Below, piece by piece: positions 7,803 through 14,415 of a stretch of 33,852 nt of DNA. Below the pieces are notes generated by a model. It had not been told where the DNA came from. It worked only from the letters and a program-made list of their open reading frames with translations, and did no database searches. The first letter of the stretch is position 1; every line of letters begins with the position of its first letter. The position numbers and the translations under genes were made by a program. Source of the DNA: DAOTZS01 sp034434335 (lineage in GTDB: Bacteria > Chloroflexota > Anaerolineae > CG2-30-64-16); assembly GCA_034434335.1 (NCBI GenBank), contig DAOTZS010000081.1:1-33852 (forward strand), written 5' to 3'.

Positions 7803-8630
7803 ATGGCGGACATTCAGCTTGGGGTGTTGGTGCGCCTGGAAGAAGGGCCAGAGAATGCCTTGCAGAAAGCCCACGATCTGGGGTTCCCTACGTGCCAGGT
7901 CGTATGCTGGAACGAAATCCTGTTCACCGACACAAATGCCGACCGCCTGCGGGCTCAGGCAACGCGGCTGGGGATCGAGATCACCAGCCTGTGGGCCGGC
8001 ACGCCAGGACGGCACGTCTGGGATTTCATTCAGGGACCGAGCACTATAGGCCTGGTGCCACCAGAGACGCGCGCCATGCGCTTGGCTGTCCTGAAGCGCG
8101 CTTCCGACTTCGCCCGCCTGGCAGGCATCCCCAGCATTACCACGCACGTGGGCTTCATCCCGGAGAACCCTGCTGATCCCCTGTACGGTGACCTGGTGAT
8201 AACACTGCGTGAGCTTGCCGAGCATTGCCGGCGCAATGGTCAGGGCTTTTGGTTCGAGACCGGGCAGGAGACCCCCATCACCCTCTTGCGCACGATCCAG
8301 GACATCGGCACTGACAACCTGGGCATCAATTTGGACCCCGCCAACCTGCTGATGTACGGCAAGGGCAACCCCCTGGACGCCCTGGATATTTTCGGTAGCT
8401 ATGTGCGCGGGGTGCATGCCAAGGACGGCGAGTATCCGACAGATGGCCGCCGATTGGGGGTGGAGAAAAGGTTGGGGGAAGGGCGAGTTAACTTCCCGGC
8501 CCTGATCGCCAAACTGCGCGCGTTGGGTTATCGCGGGGCGCTTACCATCGAGCGCGAGATCTCTGGCCCTCAGCAGATCGAGGACATCAGGCGGGCCAAG
8601 CAGTTCCTGGAGCGGCTATTGGAGTCGTGA
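7803..8630 (+). CDS. Sugar phosphate isomerase/epimerase-like protein (AP-endonuclease-2 barrel)
   Basis: 275 residues with a strong GAGGAGGGG site just before the ATG. It is a TIM barrel of the xylose-isomerase-like/AP endonuclease family 2 group. The metal-site motifs appear in order: THVGF near residue 118, WFETGQET near 150, NLDPANL near 178, a His-Asp pair in VHAKDG near 203, GEGRVNF near 225 and TIERE near 246. Members act as divalent-metal sugar isomerases, ketose 3-epimerases or inosose dehydratases; which of these applies cannot be told. The stop overlaps the upstream alternative GTG start of the next gene, so the pair is translationally coupled. Confidence 0.87.
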   Translation: MADIQLGVLVRLEEGPENALQKAHDLGFPTCQVVCWNEILFTDTNADRLRAQATRLGIEITSLWAGTPGRHVWDFIQGPSTIGLVPPETRAMRLAVLKRASDFARLAGIPSITTHVGFIPENPADPLYGDLVITLRELAEHCRRNGQGFWFETGQETPITLLRTIQDIGTDNLGINLDPANLLMYGKGNPLDALDIFGSYVRGVHAKDGEYPTDGRRLGVEKRLGEGRVNFPALIAKLRALGYRGALTIEREISGPQQIEDIRRAKQFLERLLES

Positions 8631-8632
8631 CC

Positions 8633-9691
8633 ATGGTGGGAAGTGGCAGACTGCGTGTGGGTGTGGTCGGCCTGGGTTTCATGGGCCGCGTGCACATCGC
8701 CAACTATGAGCGGATCCCTGAGGTGGAGATCGCAGCCATCGCTGACGTGGAGCCGGAGCGGCTTCAGAACAAGGTCTCGGTAGGGGGCAACATCGAGCTG
8801 CCAGCTCCCAAGACCGATCTGGCAGCCATCCCTGCTTACCGCGATGGCCGGGACCTGATCGCCCAGGCAGACGTAGACCTGGTGGACATCTGCCTCCCCT
8901 CCTATCTGCACGCCGAATTTGCGGTGTTGGCGGCCGAGGCCGGCCGGCATGTCATTGTGGAGAAGCCAATGGCGCTGTCGTCGGCAGACGGCAGGCGGAT
9001 GATCGCCGCCGCGCGGGCCAACGGGGTCGAGTTGGTGGTGGCCCAGTGTGTGCGTTTCTGGCCGGAATACGTGTTTCTGCGGGAGATGCTGGCCAGCGGG
9101 CGCATGGGCCGGCTGTTGCGTGCGGATTTCGCTCGCCGCGGGGCAGTGCCGCTCTGGTCCTGGCGAGGATGGATGGCCGACAGCGCCCGCAGCGGCGGTG
9201 CTATCTTTGACCTGCACATCCACGACGTGGACTTTGTCAACCATTTGTTGGGCCTGCCGACGCGCATCTATGCCACAGGCGTGCGCTCTGCTAAGCGTGG
9301 CGGCTACGGCTACGATCAGGTCCTGGCGCTTTACAGCTATGAAGATGGGTTGACGGTCAGCCTGGACGCTGCCTGGTACGACACACCGGGTTACCGCTTC
9401 GCAGCCAGTTATCAGGCCGTGTTCGAGGAAGGGGTGATCCAGTATCACAGCGCGGCACAGCCGACGCTGAGGGTGCTGTACAACGGGCGTTGGGAGCCGG
9501 AAGTGCCGGCTGTGTCGGGTGACCCCTACTTTGGCGAGCTGGCATATCTGGCCGATTGCCTGGTGAGCGGCACCAGCCCTGGCCCGCTCATGTCGCCAGA
9601 GAGCACATTGCAGTCTATACGGCTGGTTGAGCAGGAGATCGTGAGTATTGAGTCGGGGGCGCCAGTGCGACCTGAATTGAACCATCGGTAG
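8633..9691 (+). CDS. Gfo/Idh/MocA-family NAD(P)-dependent oxidoreductase
   Basis: 352 residues. The Rossmann motif GLGFMG is at 13-18, the family EKP motif at 110-112, and the catalytic-domain stretch GGAIFDLHIHDVDF carries the conserved Asp and His residues. The family oxidises or reduces sugars, inositols and their derivatives with NAD(P). I prefer ATG 8633, 8 bases after GGAG at 8621-8624; a GTG at 8627 overlapping the previous stop would add two residues. It closes a tight URO-D-isomerase-oxidoreductase group. Together with the epimerase-like gene it suggests an oxidation/isomerisation route for an unusual sugar, which is inference. Confidence 0.9.
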   Translation: MVGSGRLRVGVVGLGFMGRVHIANYERIPEVEIAAIADVEPERLQNKVSVGGNIELPAPKTDLAAIPAYRDGRDLIAQADVDLVDICLPSYLHAEFAVLAAEAGRHVIVEKPMALSSADGRRMIAAARANGVELVVAQCVRFWPEYVFLREMLASGRMGRLLRADFARRGAVPLWSWRGWMADSARSGGAIFDLHIHDVDFVNHLLGLPTRIYATGVRSAKRGGYGYDQVLALYSYEDGLTVSLDAAWYDTPGYRFAASYQAVFEEGVIQYHSAAQPTLRVLYNGRWEPEVPAVSGDPYFGELAYLADCLVSGTSPGPLMSPESTLQSIRLVEQEIVSIESGAPVRPELNHR

Positions 9692-9737
9692 TCTTCCTAT
9701 AGGGTGTTGCTGGTCTGCGAGTCCCAGAAGAGGCTGT

Positions 9738-9828
9738 GGGGGCGACGGCATTGCCCTGGGTGGGCGACGGCATGGCCCTGGGTAGGCGACGGCATTGCCC
9801 TGGGAGGGCGACGGCATTGCCGTCGCCC
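9738..9828 (+). repeat. Four 22-bp tandem repeats ending in a palindrome
   Basis: Units begin at 9738, 9760, 9782 and 9804 and share GGCGACGGCATTGCC, with small changes such as CATGGCC in unit 2. The last unit departs from the others after the core and continues into its own reverse complement: GGGCGACGGCA at 9806-9816, one T, then TGCCGTCGCCC at 9818-9828. There are no spacers, so it is not a CRISPR. Confidence 0.85.
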
Positions 9829-9971
9829 ACCCGGTTAGAAATCAGAGGCGAAGCCCGCCACAACTGGCATCAAGTTAGCGGCCACAGCTCCCTTCCTCTC
9901 GCAAGGGCTGGGAGGATAGAGAAGGGTGGCCGCAGGCCGGGTGGGGGCACCCTTTCCTGTCGCGCCCGTAC

Positions 9972-10006
9972 CCGGGTAGCCGAAGGCATTGCCTTCGGCT
10001 ACCCGG
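9972..10006 (+). repeat. Palindrome with GGCATTGCC core
   Basis: CCGGGTAGCCGAAGGCA at 9972-9988 is followed by a single T and its exact reverse complement to 10006, giving 17-base arms. The central GGCATTGCC is the same core as in the tandem array at 9738-9828, although the arms differ, so the two may belong to one hairpin-repeat family in which arms vary together. Confidence 0.8.
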
Positions 10007-10058
10007 TGCGATTTCTAATCGCCCGCCCCTTATTTGAGGCCTATTGGGGCAGGGACTT

Positions 10059-10190
10059 GTAGGGGCGACCCTTGTGGTCGCCCCCTGGGCAGGGACAAGC
10101 CCTGCCCCTACCGGTGGGCGACCCTTGTGGTCGCCCCATACGCTTTGACCGTTATCTTGATGCTAATGGGGCGATCTGCCGGATCGCCCC
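10059..10190 (+). repeat. Cluster of GGGCGACC-type hairpin repeats
   Basis: GGGGCGACC/GGTCGCCCC hairpins with a CTTGT loop occur twice (about 10063-10085 and 10116-10138), flanking GGGCAGGG/CCCTGCCC around 10087-10112. A further GGGGCGATC/GATCGCCCC palindrome lies at about 10169-10190. Arms are paired by compensating bases, as expected of REP-like sequences that fold when transcribed. Confidence 0.75.
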
Positions 10191-10295
10191 TCCCCGGACA
10201 CCCTTCATGTGTGCATCACCAGAGAGGTCGGCGAAGGCCAACTACTGGCCGCGGGCCCCAAAAGGGTGACTTCCAGTCACCGCCTGCATGGTTAT
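10183..10295 (+). repeat. Inverted-repeat element, copy 2 (left end missing, degenerate)
   Basis: The stretch matches copy 1 in the same orientation through ATCGCCCCTCC, CCCTTCATGT, GGTCGGCGAAGGCC, a GGCCGCGGGCC hairpin and GGTGACTTCCAGTCACC, and ends in CTGCATGGTTAT, a worn form of the CTGAATAGTTAC terminus. The left inverted end is not recognisable; a GGGGCGATC-type palindrome occupies its place. Confidence 0.7.
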
Positions 10296-10341
10296 TCCAT
10301 TACAAGGCGCCAGGGTAATTGCCACGTCACGTAGTTTTATT

Positions 10342-10374
10342 CAGAGCCCCACCCTGATCCAGGGTGGGGCTCTG
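10342..10374 (+). terminator. Strong hairpin terminator
   Basis: CAGAGCCCCACCCTG at 10342-10356, a three-base loop ATC, and the exact reverse complement at 10360-10374 give a 15-bp GC-rich stem followed by TTTCGT. It would end transcripts from the URO-D/isomerase/oxidoreductase side and insulate the promoter 40 bases downstream. The T tract is short, so it is somewhat imperfect as an intrinsic terminator. Confidence 0.7.
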
Positions 10375-10415
10375 TTTCGTATTAGATTGACTTGGATTGA
10401 ACCCGATCGTTTTGC

Positions 10416-10444
10416 TTGACATTTGAGTCCATATGTGATAGTAT
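10416..10444 (+). promoter_or_regulatory. Sigma-70-type promoter of the DeoR regulator gene
   Basis: A consensus TTGACA (10416-10421) and TAGTAT (10439-10444) are separated by the ideal 17 bases, in locally AT-rich DNA directly after a terminator. The leader to the ATG at 10564 would be about 110 bases. Its position also rules out the in-frame ATG at 10423 as a start, since that lies inside the promoter. Confidence 0.65.
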
Positions 10445-10563
10445 TTAGCCGGGTTGGCTTTCGGCCACGTCTGGTTTGCCAGCGCGCTCCCGCGTGCTTA
10501 TCAGACAGAAAGCCTATTGCCCAGCGGTTCTCAGACAGTTCCCCTCCTGGTCAGGCGATCCCT

Positions 10564-11337
10564 ATGGCAAGCCGTCTGAAAGAGGAACGACACCAACTGA
10601 TCCTCAATGCCATTCACAGTAATGGTCACGTAACTGTGAATGAACTCAGCCGCCTCCTGGATGTCAGCGAAGTAACGGTGCGCCGTGACCTGCAGGAGTT
10701 GGCCGCGCAAGGCTTGTTGCGGCGGGCTCATGGGGGCGCTGTGCTGGCAGTCCCCGCGCCACCTGAACCCCCTGTCCTGCAGCGCATGAGCCAGCAGCAA
10801 GGCTATAAGGCGCGCATTGGCCGTGCTGCGGCTGCCCTGATCCCCGATGGCTCTGCGGTCTTTATCGGCTCTGGCACCACCACAACTCACGTTGCGCGCA
10901 ACCTGATAGGCCGCAAGAACCTGACCGTGGTGACCAACGCCCTGAATGTGGCCATGGAGCTGGCCACCGCTCCGGGCATTACCGTGGTGGTCACTGGGGG
11001 GATGATGCGCGAGTCGGAACTCTCTTTGATCGGCCACATTGCTGAGCTTTCGCTGCGCGAGGTGCGGGTTGATCGCGTGGTGATGGGGATGCAGGCCATC
11101 AGCCTGGTGGAGGGCATGACCAACGATTATCTGCCCGAAGTCATGACTGACCGGGCGATTATTGAGATGGGCTCGGAGCTGATCGTGGTGGCTGACCACA
11201 CCAAGTTCGGCAAGGTGGCTGCGGCCTACATCGCGCCGGTGGAACGCATCACGACTCTGGTAACCGACTGTGAGACGGACCCGGATATCCTGTCTCAATT
11301 CAGGGCGCTGGGCATCCGCGTGATCGTCGCCGAATAG
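10564..11337 (+). CDS. DeoR/GlpR-family transcriptional regulator
   Basis: 257 residues. The N-terminal winged helix-turn-helix is clear at about residues 5-60 (VNELSRLLDVSEVTVRRDL, then LLRRAHGGA). The DeoRC sensor domain follows, with FIGSGTTTTHVA, VTNALNVA, TGGMMRESELSLIG and VVADHTKFG, the phosphosugar-binding loops of the family. I chose ATG 10564 because the helix-turn-helix begins there and a good promoter lies at 10416-10444. Such regulators usually repress sugar operons and release DNA on binding a sugar phosphate. It probably controls the SIS/GH4/transporter genes downstream and possibly itself. Confidence 0.93.
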   Translation: MASRLKEERHQLILNAIHSNGHVTVNELSRLLDVSEVTVRRDLQELAAQGLLRRAHGGAVLAVPAPPEPPVLQRMSQQQGYKARIGRAAAALIPDGSAVFIGSGTTTTHVARNLIGRKNLTVVTNALNVAMELATAPGITVVVTGGMMRESELSLIGHIAELSLREVRVDRVVMGMQAISLVEGMTNDYLPEVMTDRAIIEMGSELIVVADHTKFGKVAAAYIAPVERITTLVTDCETDPDILSQFRALGIRVIVAE

Positions 11338-11354
11338 GTGGCGATAGGCAAGTG

Positions 11355-11485
11355 GTAAACTATTCAGCGGTGACTGGAAGGGCCACGCCGAGGGCTCGCC
11401 CGAGGCGTCACCCTTTTTGGGCCTGCGGCCGACACCCGGCACGAAGTGCCCAGGAGGGGCGATTTCAATCGGCCTGAATAGTTAC
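11355..11485 (-). repeat. Inverted-repeat element, copy 3 (reverse orientation)
   Basis: Ends are GTAAACTATTCAG at 11355-11367 and CTGAATAGTTAC at 11474-11485. Relative to copy 1 it is inverted, its GGTGAC/GTCACC hairpin is enlarged by about 26 bases, and the central GGTCGGCC hairpins are missing. The 10-mer GCAAGTGGTA occurs at 11348-11357 and again at 11487-11496, directly flanking the element, which looks like a target-site duplication (it overlaps the left end by three bases). It lies in the gap between deoR and the SIS gene. Confidence 0.83.
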
Positions 11486-11519
11486 AGCAAGTGGTACTCG
11501 CTACTGGATAAGGGCACCG

Positions 11520-12584
11520 GTGTCTATGCTTTCTTCTTCGCATCCACACACCTATCAGGAGATCCTTTCGCAGCCGGAGGTCTGGCCCGAGGCGTTAGCG
11601 GTTGGGCAGGCTTCCATGCCGCGCATCAGAGCACTGTGGGAAGGAAATCGGCCGGGCGGGTTGCTCTTCATCGGCTGTGGTTCTACCTATTATCTCAGCC
11701 TGACAGCGGCTGCGCTGGCCCGCAGAGCTGGCCTGATGGCAAGTGCCATGCCAGCCTCTGAGGTATGGCTGCTGGGCGAGGAAGTGTGGCCTGGGCAGAA
11801 CCGTGTCTGGCTGATCGCGGTATCGCGTTCGGGGGAGACTTCAGAGACGCTGGGGGCGGTGGAAACCTTTCGCCGTGCTGGTGGCCAGGTGGTGATCGCG
11901 GTGACGTGCGAACCAGAGAGTGAGCTGGCCCGGCGGGCTGATTGGGCTTTGGTGGTCCCCGGGGCCCGGGAGCAGAGCATTGCCCAGACGCGCTCGTTCA
12001 CCAGCATGTTGCTCCTCTGTCAGTTGCTGCTGGCTGGGCTGGCTGGTGATGGCGGGCTTGCCGAGCGGCTGCGGGTGCTGCCGGCCCTGGGCCGCCGGCT
12101 CTTGGACCAGTATGGAGGGCTGGCTGCTGCTTTAGGGGGCGATGGGAGAGTAGAGCGCTTCTTTTTCCTTGGCAATGGCCCCCTCTATGGCCTGGCCCAG
12201 GAAGCGATGCTCAAGATGAAGGAGATGTCCCTCTCCCATAGCGAAGCATTCCACACCCTGGAGTTTCGTCATGGGCCGAAGTCGTTGGTTGATGAGAGGG
12301 CCCTGGTTGTCGGGCTGCTGTCTGACCAGACGCAGCCTCAGGAGGCGGCCGTGCTGGCCGAGATGAGGGCGCTGGGCGGCCACACCCTGGCGCTGGCCAA
12401 CGAGGGAGACGCCGCCAGTTGTGGCGACCCTGAATACCTGATCTGCCTTGGCTCAGGGCTGAGGACAGCCGAGCGGCTGGTGCTCTACCTGCCGGTCCTG
12501 CAACTGCTGGCTTATCATCGCGCCCTGGCCAGGGGGCTTGACCCGGACCAGCCTCGCCATCTCAGCGCGGCCGTGGTGCTGTGA
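11520..12584 (+). CDS. SIS-domain sugar isomerase/deaminase (AgaS/GlmS-isomerase-like)
   Basis: 354 residues with two SIS domains and no glutaminase domain. The first has FIGCGSTYYLS near residue 50 and SRSGETSET near 102, which bind the phosphate of a phosphosugar. The second has FLGNGPLYGLAQEA near 218 and the GlmS-like EAFHTLEFRHGP stretch near 241. The set-up matches AgaS-type ketose/aldose isomerases or amino-sugar-6-phosphate deaminases. Either GTG 11520 or ATG 11526 may be the start; AAGGG at 11510-11514 is 5 and 11 bases away respectively. The gene follows the DeoR regulator, separated by copy 3 of the repeat element. Confidence 0.87.
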   Translation: MSMLSSSHPHTYQEILSQPEVWPEALAVGQASMPRIRALWEGNRPGGLLFIGCGSTYYLSLTAAALARRAGLMASAMPASEVWLLGEEVWPGQNRVWLIAVSRSGETSETLGAVETFRRAGGQVVIAVTCEPESELARRADWALVVPGAREQSIAQTRSFTSMLLLCQLLLAGLAGDGGLAERLRVLPALGRRLLDQYGGLAAALGGDGRVERFFFLGNGPLYGLAQEAMLKMKEMSLSHSEAFHTLEFRHGPKSLVDERALVVGLLSDQTQPQEAAVLAEMRALGGHTLALANEGDAASCGDPEYLICLGSGLRTAERLVLYLPVLQLLAYHRALARGLDPDQPRHLSAAVVL

Positions 12585-12618
12585 TGGCCGACAGGCTGCT
12601 CAGGACGGAAGGGAAAAG

Positions 12619-12773
12619 GTAACTAATCAGGCGGTGACTGGAAGTCACCCCATTTGGGCCTGCGGCCATTGGTCGGCCTTCGCCGACCTGCTCCTGGCTG
12701 CACCACCGAGCAGTGTCGGCGCAGGCCGACACCTGGCGCGAAGAGGGCGATTTCAGTCGGCCTGAGTAGTTAC
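12619..12773 (-). repeat. Inverted-repeat element, copy 4 (reverse orientation)
   Basis: Ends GTAACTAATCAG at 12619-12630 and CTGAGTAGTTAC at 12762-12773, each with single changes from copy 1. It retains the GGTGACTGGAAGTCACC, GGCCTGCGGCC, GGTCGGCCTTCGCCGACC and GTCGGCGCAGGCCGAC hairpins and the GGGCGATTTCAGTCGG end. It fills most of the 204-base gap between the SIS gene and the GH4 gene; the ribosome-binding site of the GH4 gene begins one base after it. Confidence 0.85.
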
Positions 12774-12788
12774 GGGGAGAGATAGCTG

Positions 12789-14171
12789 ATGCAACATCAT
12801 AAGGTTGTCATCATCGGCGCCGGCAGTGCCATGTTTACCCAGGGCCTGGTCGCGGACCTGATCCTCTCGGGCCGGCCCTGGCGGCTTGGGCTGGTGGACA
12901 TTGACCCCGAGGCCCTGCGGGTAGCCGAGGGGTTGAGCCGGCGCATGATCGAAGCAAAGCAGGCCAATATCTGCGTCGAGGCCTCGACGGACCGATGCGA
13001 TCTCCTGCCAGGGGCCGACGTCGTTGTGAGCACCATCGGCGTGGGCGGGCGCAAGGCATGGGAGGCTGACGTGGTCATCCCGCGGCGGTACGGCATCTTT
13101 CAGCCGGTGGGCGACTCGGTCATGGCAGGGGGCGTGTCGCGCGCCATGCGCATGGTCCCCGCCAACGTGGCGATCGCGCGCGACGTGATGCGGCTCTGCC
13201 CGGGCGCGTTCTTCGTCAACTACTCCAACCCGATGACGGTGAACTGCTGGGCGATCCGCAGGGCAACCGGCGCCAACGTCATTGGGCTGTGTATCGGGAC
13301 TCATGAGGTCTACCTGGAGCTGGCGGCGTTCATCGGCAAGCCGGCAGAAGAGGTCACCTACCTGGCGGCTGGCGTCAACCACTTCACCTGGATCTATGAC
13401 CTGCGCTGGAGGGGCGAAGATGCCTGGCCCCTGGTACGCCAGCAACTTGCCCGCGAGCGGGCCGCGGGAAGCTCGGCACAGGCTGGCAGGTCGGCAGCGC
13501 CCGGGGGAGATACGACGCCAGAGCGGGGTAGGGACTACATCCCGGCCAGCCGCAATCCCTTCTCGTGGTCGCTGTTCGAGACTTACGGTGCCTATCCGGC
13601 GGTGAACGACCGCCACGTGGTGGAGTTCTTCCCCGAGCGGTTTCCCAACGGCGAATACTACGGACGCGGCAGGCTCGGCGTGGACGTGTTCTCTGTGGAG
13701 GAAACCCTGGCCTGGGGCGATGCAATCTATGAGCGGATGCGTGCCCAGGCGCTGGGCGAGGCGCCGCTGGACACTCGCATCTTCGCGCGGGCCGAGGGAG
13801 AGCACGCCCAGCTTCTCGATATCCTGTTCGCCATCGAGGGGGATACGCGCCAGATGTTTGCTGCCAACGTCCCGAACCGCGGCGCGATCCCACAGTTGCC
13901 GGACGACACGATCCTCGAGCTGTCCACGGTGGCGACGGGGCGCGGCCTGATGCCCGTGCAGGTGCCCGATTTTCCTGACCTCCTGGCTGCGCCGTTGTTG
14001 CGGCGCATCGCCGCGCACGAGGTGACGGTGGAGGCCGCGCTCACCGGCAGCCGCAAGCTGTTCGTGGAGGCCCTGCTGGCGGATGGCTCGGTAACCGATC
14101 CGGCCACCGCGGAGAAGCTGGCCGATGAGTTGCTCCGGGCGCACAGGCAATACCTGCCGCAGTTTGCATAG
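12789..14171 (+). CDS. Glycoside hydrolase family 4 enzyme (NAD/Mn-dependent glycosidase)
   Basis: 460 residues. GH4 enzymes cleave glycosides by transient oxidation at C3 using NAD and a divalent metal, so one family covers alpha- and beta-linked substrates. The NAD motif GAGSAMFTQG is at 10-19, NYSNPMTVN at 144-152, the metal-binding Cys is C168 in GLCIGTHE and the metal-binding His is H198 in GVNHF. PVGDSVMAGG at 107-116 matches the family's G-D-x-x-x-G-G loop. The four residues beginning at the Cys, which correlate with specificity in GH4, read C-I-G-T and match none of the usual CHEV, CHSV, CHGx or CN(V/I)P types. A low-complexity Ala/Gly/Ser-rich insert lies at about 222-243. GGGGAGAG at 12774-12781 precedes the ATG by 7 bases. 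The substrate is unknown. Confidence 0.87.
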   Translation: MQHHKVVIIGAGSAMFTQGLVADLILSGRPWRLGLVDIDPEALRVAEGLSRRMIEAKQANICVEASTDRCDLLPGADVVVSTIGVGGRKAWEADVVIPRRYGIFQPVGDSVMAGGVSRAMRMVPANVAIARDVMRLCPGAFFVNYSNPMTVNCWAIRRATGANVIGLCIGTHEVYLELAAFIGKPAEEVTYLAAGVNHFTWIYDLRWRGEDAWPLVRQQLARERAAGSSAQAGRSAAPGGDTTPERGRDYIPASRNPFSWSLFETYGAYPAVNDRHVVEFFPERFPNGEYYGRGRLGVDVFSVEETLAWGDAIYERMRAQALGEAPLDTRIFARAEGEHAQLLDILFAIEGDTRQMFAANVPNRGAIPQLPDDTILELSTVATGRGLMPVQVPDFPDLLAAPLLRRIAAHEVTVEAALTGSRKLFVEALLADGSVTDPATAEKLADELLRAHRQYLPQFA

Positions 14172-14190
14172 CTGGTAACCTCAGAGCCTT

Positions 14191-14216
14191 TCCCCCTGGA
14201 CCAGTTCGCAGGGGGA
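14191..14216 (+). terminator. Hairpin after the GH4 gene (possible weak terminator)
   Basis: TCCCCCTG at 14191-14198 pairs with CAGGGGGA at 14209-14216 across a 10-base loop. There is no T tract, so it is more likely a pause or RNA-stability hairpin than a full intrinsic terminator. Confidence 0.4.
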
Positions 14217-14241
14217 TCAGATAACCCATCCATAATCACAA

Positions 14242-14272
14242 GGTGACCAGGTCAACGTCACCGTACTATATA
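14242..14272 (+). promoter_or_regulatory. Candidate promoter with overlapping palindromic operator, before the sugar-binding protein gene
   Basis: GTGACC at 14243-14248 and TATATA at 14267-14272 are 18 bases apart and could serve as -35 and -10 boxes. Overlapping them is the inverted repeat GGTGAC (14242-14247) N9 GTCACC (14257-14262), with the shorter palindrome TGACCAGGTCA nested at 14244-14254. An operator at this place would fit regulation by the DeoR protein encoded upstream, but that link is inference. Confidence 0.4.
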
Positions 14273-14415
14273 GCAGGAAGGAGGTGAGGTGCTACTTTCC
14301 CCTGGGCCAGCCCCCGGGAATGGGAGAGACCATGGGTCCGGTCAGCACAGTAGGTGGCGGGCTGGCGCCCCCTAACATTAGAGACATTAGAATAAAAACA
14401 ACCAAGGAGGGTCAT

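Larger units (their letters stand above)
9692..10563. other. Repeat-rich intergenic region
   Basis: 872 bases without a convincing gene. In order it holds four 22-base tandem units with a terminal palindrome (9738-9828), a 17-bp-arm palindrome (9972-10006), a cluster of GGGCGACC-type hairpins (10059-10190), a partial copy of the inverted-repeat element (10183-10295), a 15-bp-stem terminator (10342-10374), a promoter (10416-10444) and a roughly 110-base leader of the DeoR gene. Short open frames here merely read through the repeats. Confidence 0.8.

Noticed and set aside
9738..9828. Possible CRISPR array
   Set aside because: The 22-bp units follow each other directly without spacers and end in a palindrome; no cas genes are present.
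9736..10318. Short open frames of about 100 codons in the repeat region
   Set aside because: They read through the hairpin repeats and give low-complexity products with no ribosome site.
10423..10563. Longer DeoR protein starting at 10423
   Set aside because: That ATG lies between the -35 and -10 boxes of the promoter, and the helix-turn-helix begins only at 10564.
12753..14150. Long open frame (465 codons) on the minus strand opposite the GH4 gene
   Set aside because: It mirrors the GC-rich codons of the GH4 gene, shows no recognisable domain and has repeat/His/Arg-rich composition. The GH4 gene on the other strand has clear family motifs.
14284..14415. N-terminal extension of the sugar-binding protein from an upstream in-frame start
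   Set aside because: The added 44 residues would bury the Tat/lipoprotein signal in the middle of the protein, whereas ATG 14416 has a strong ribosome site.
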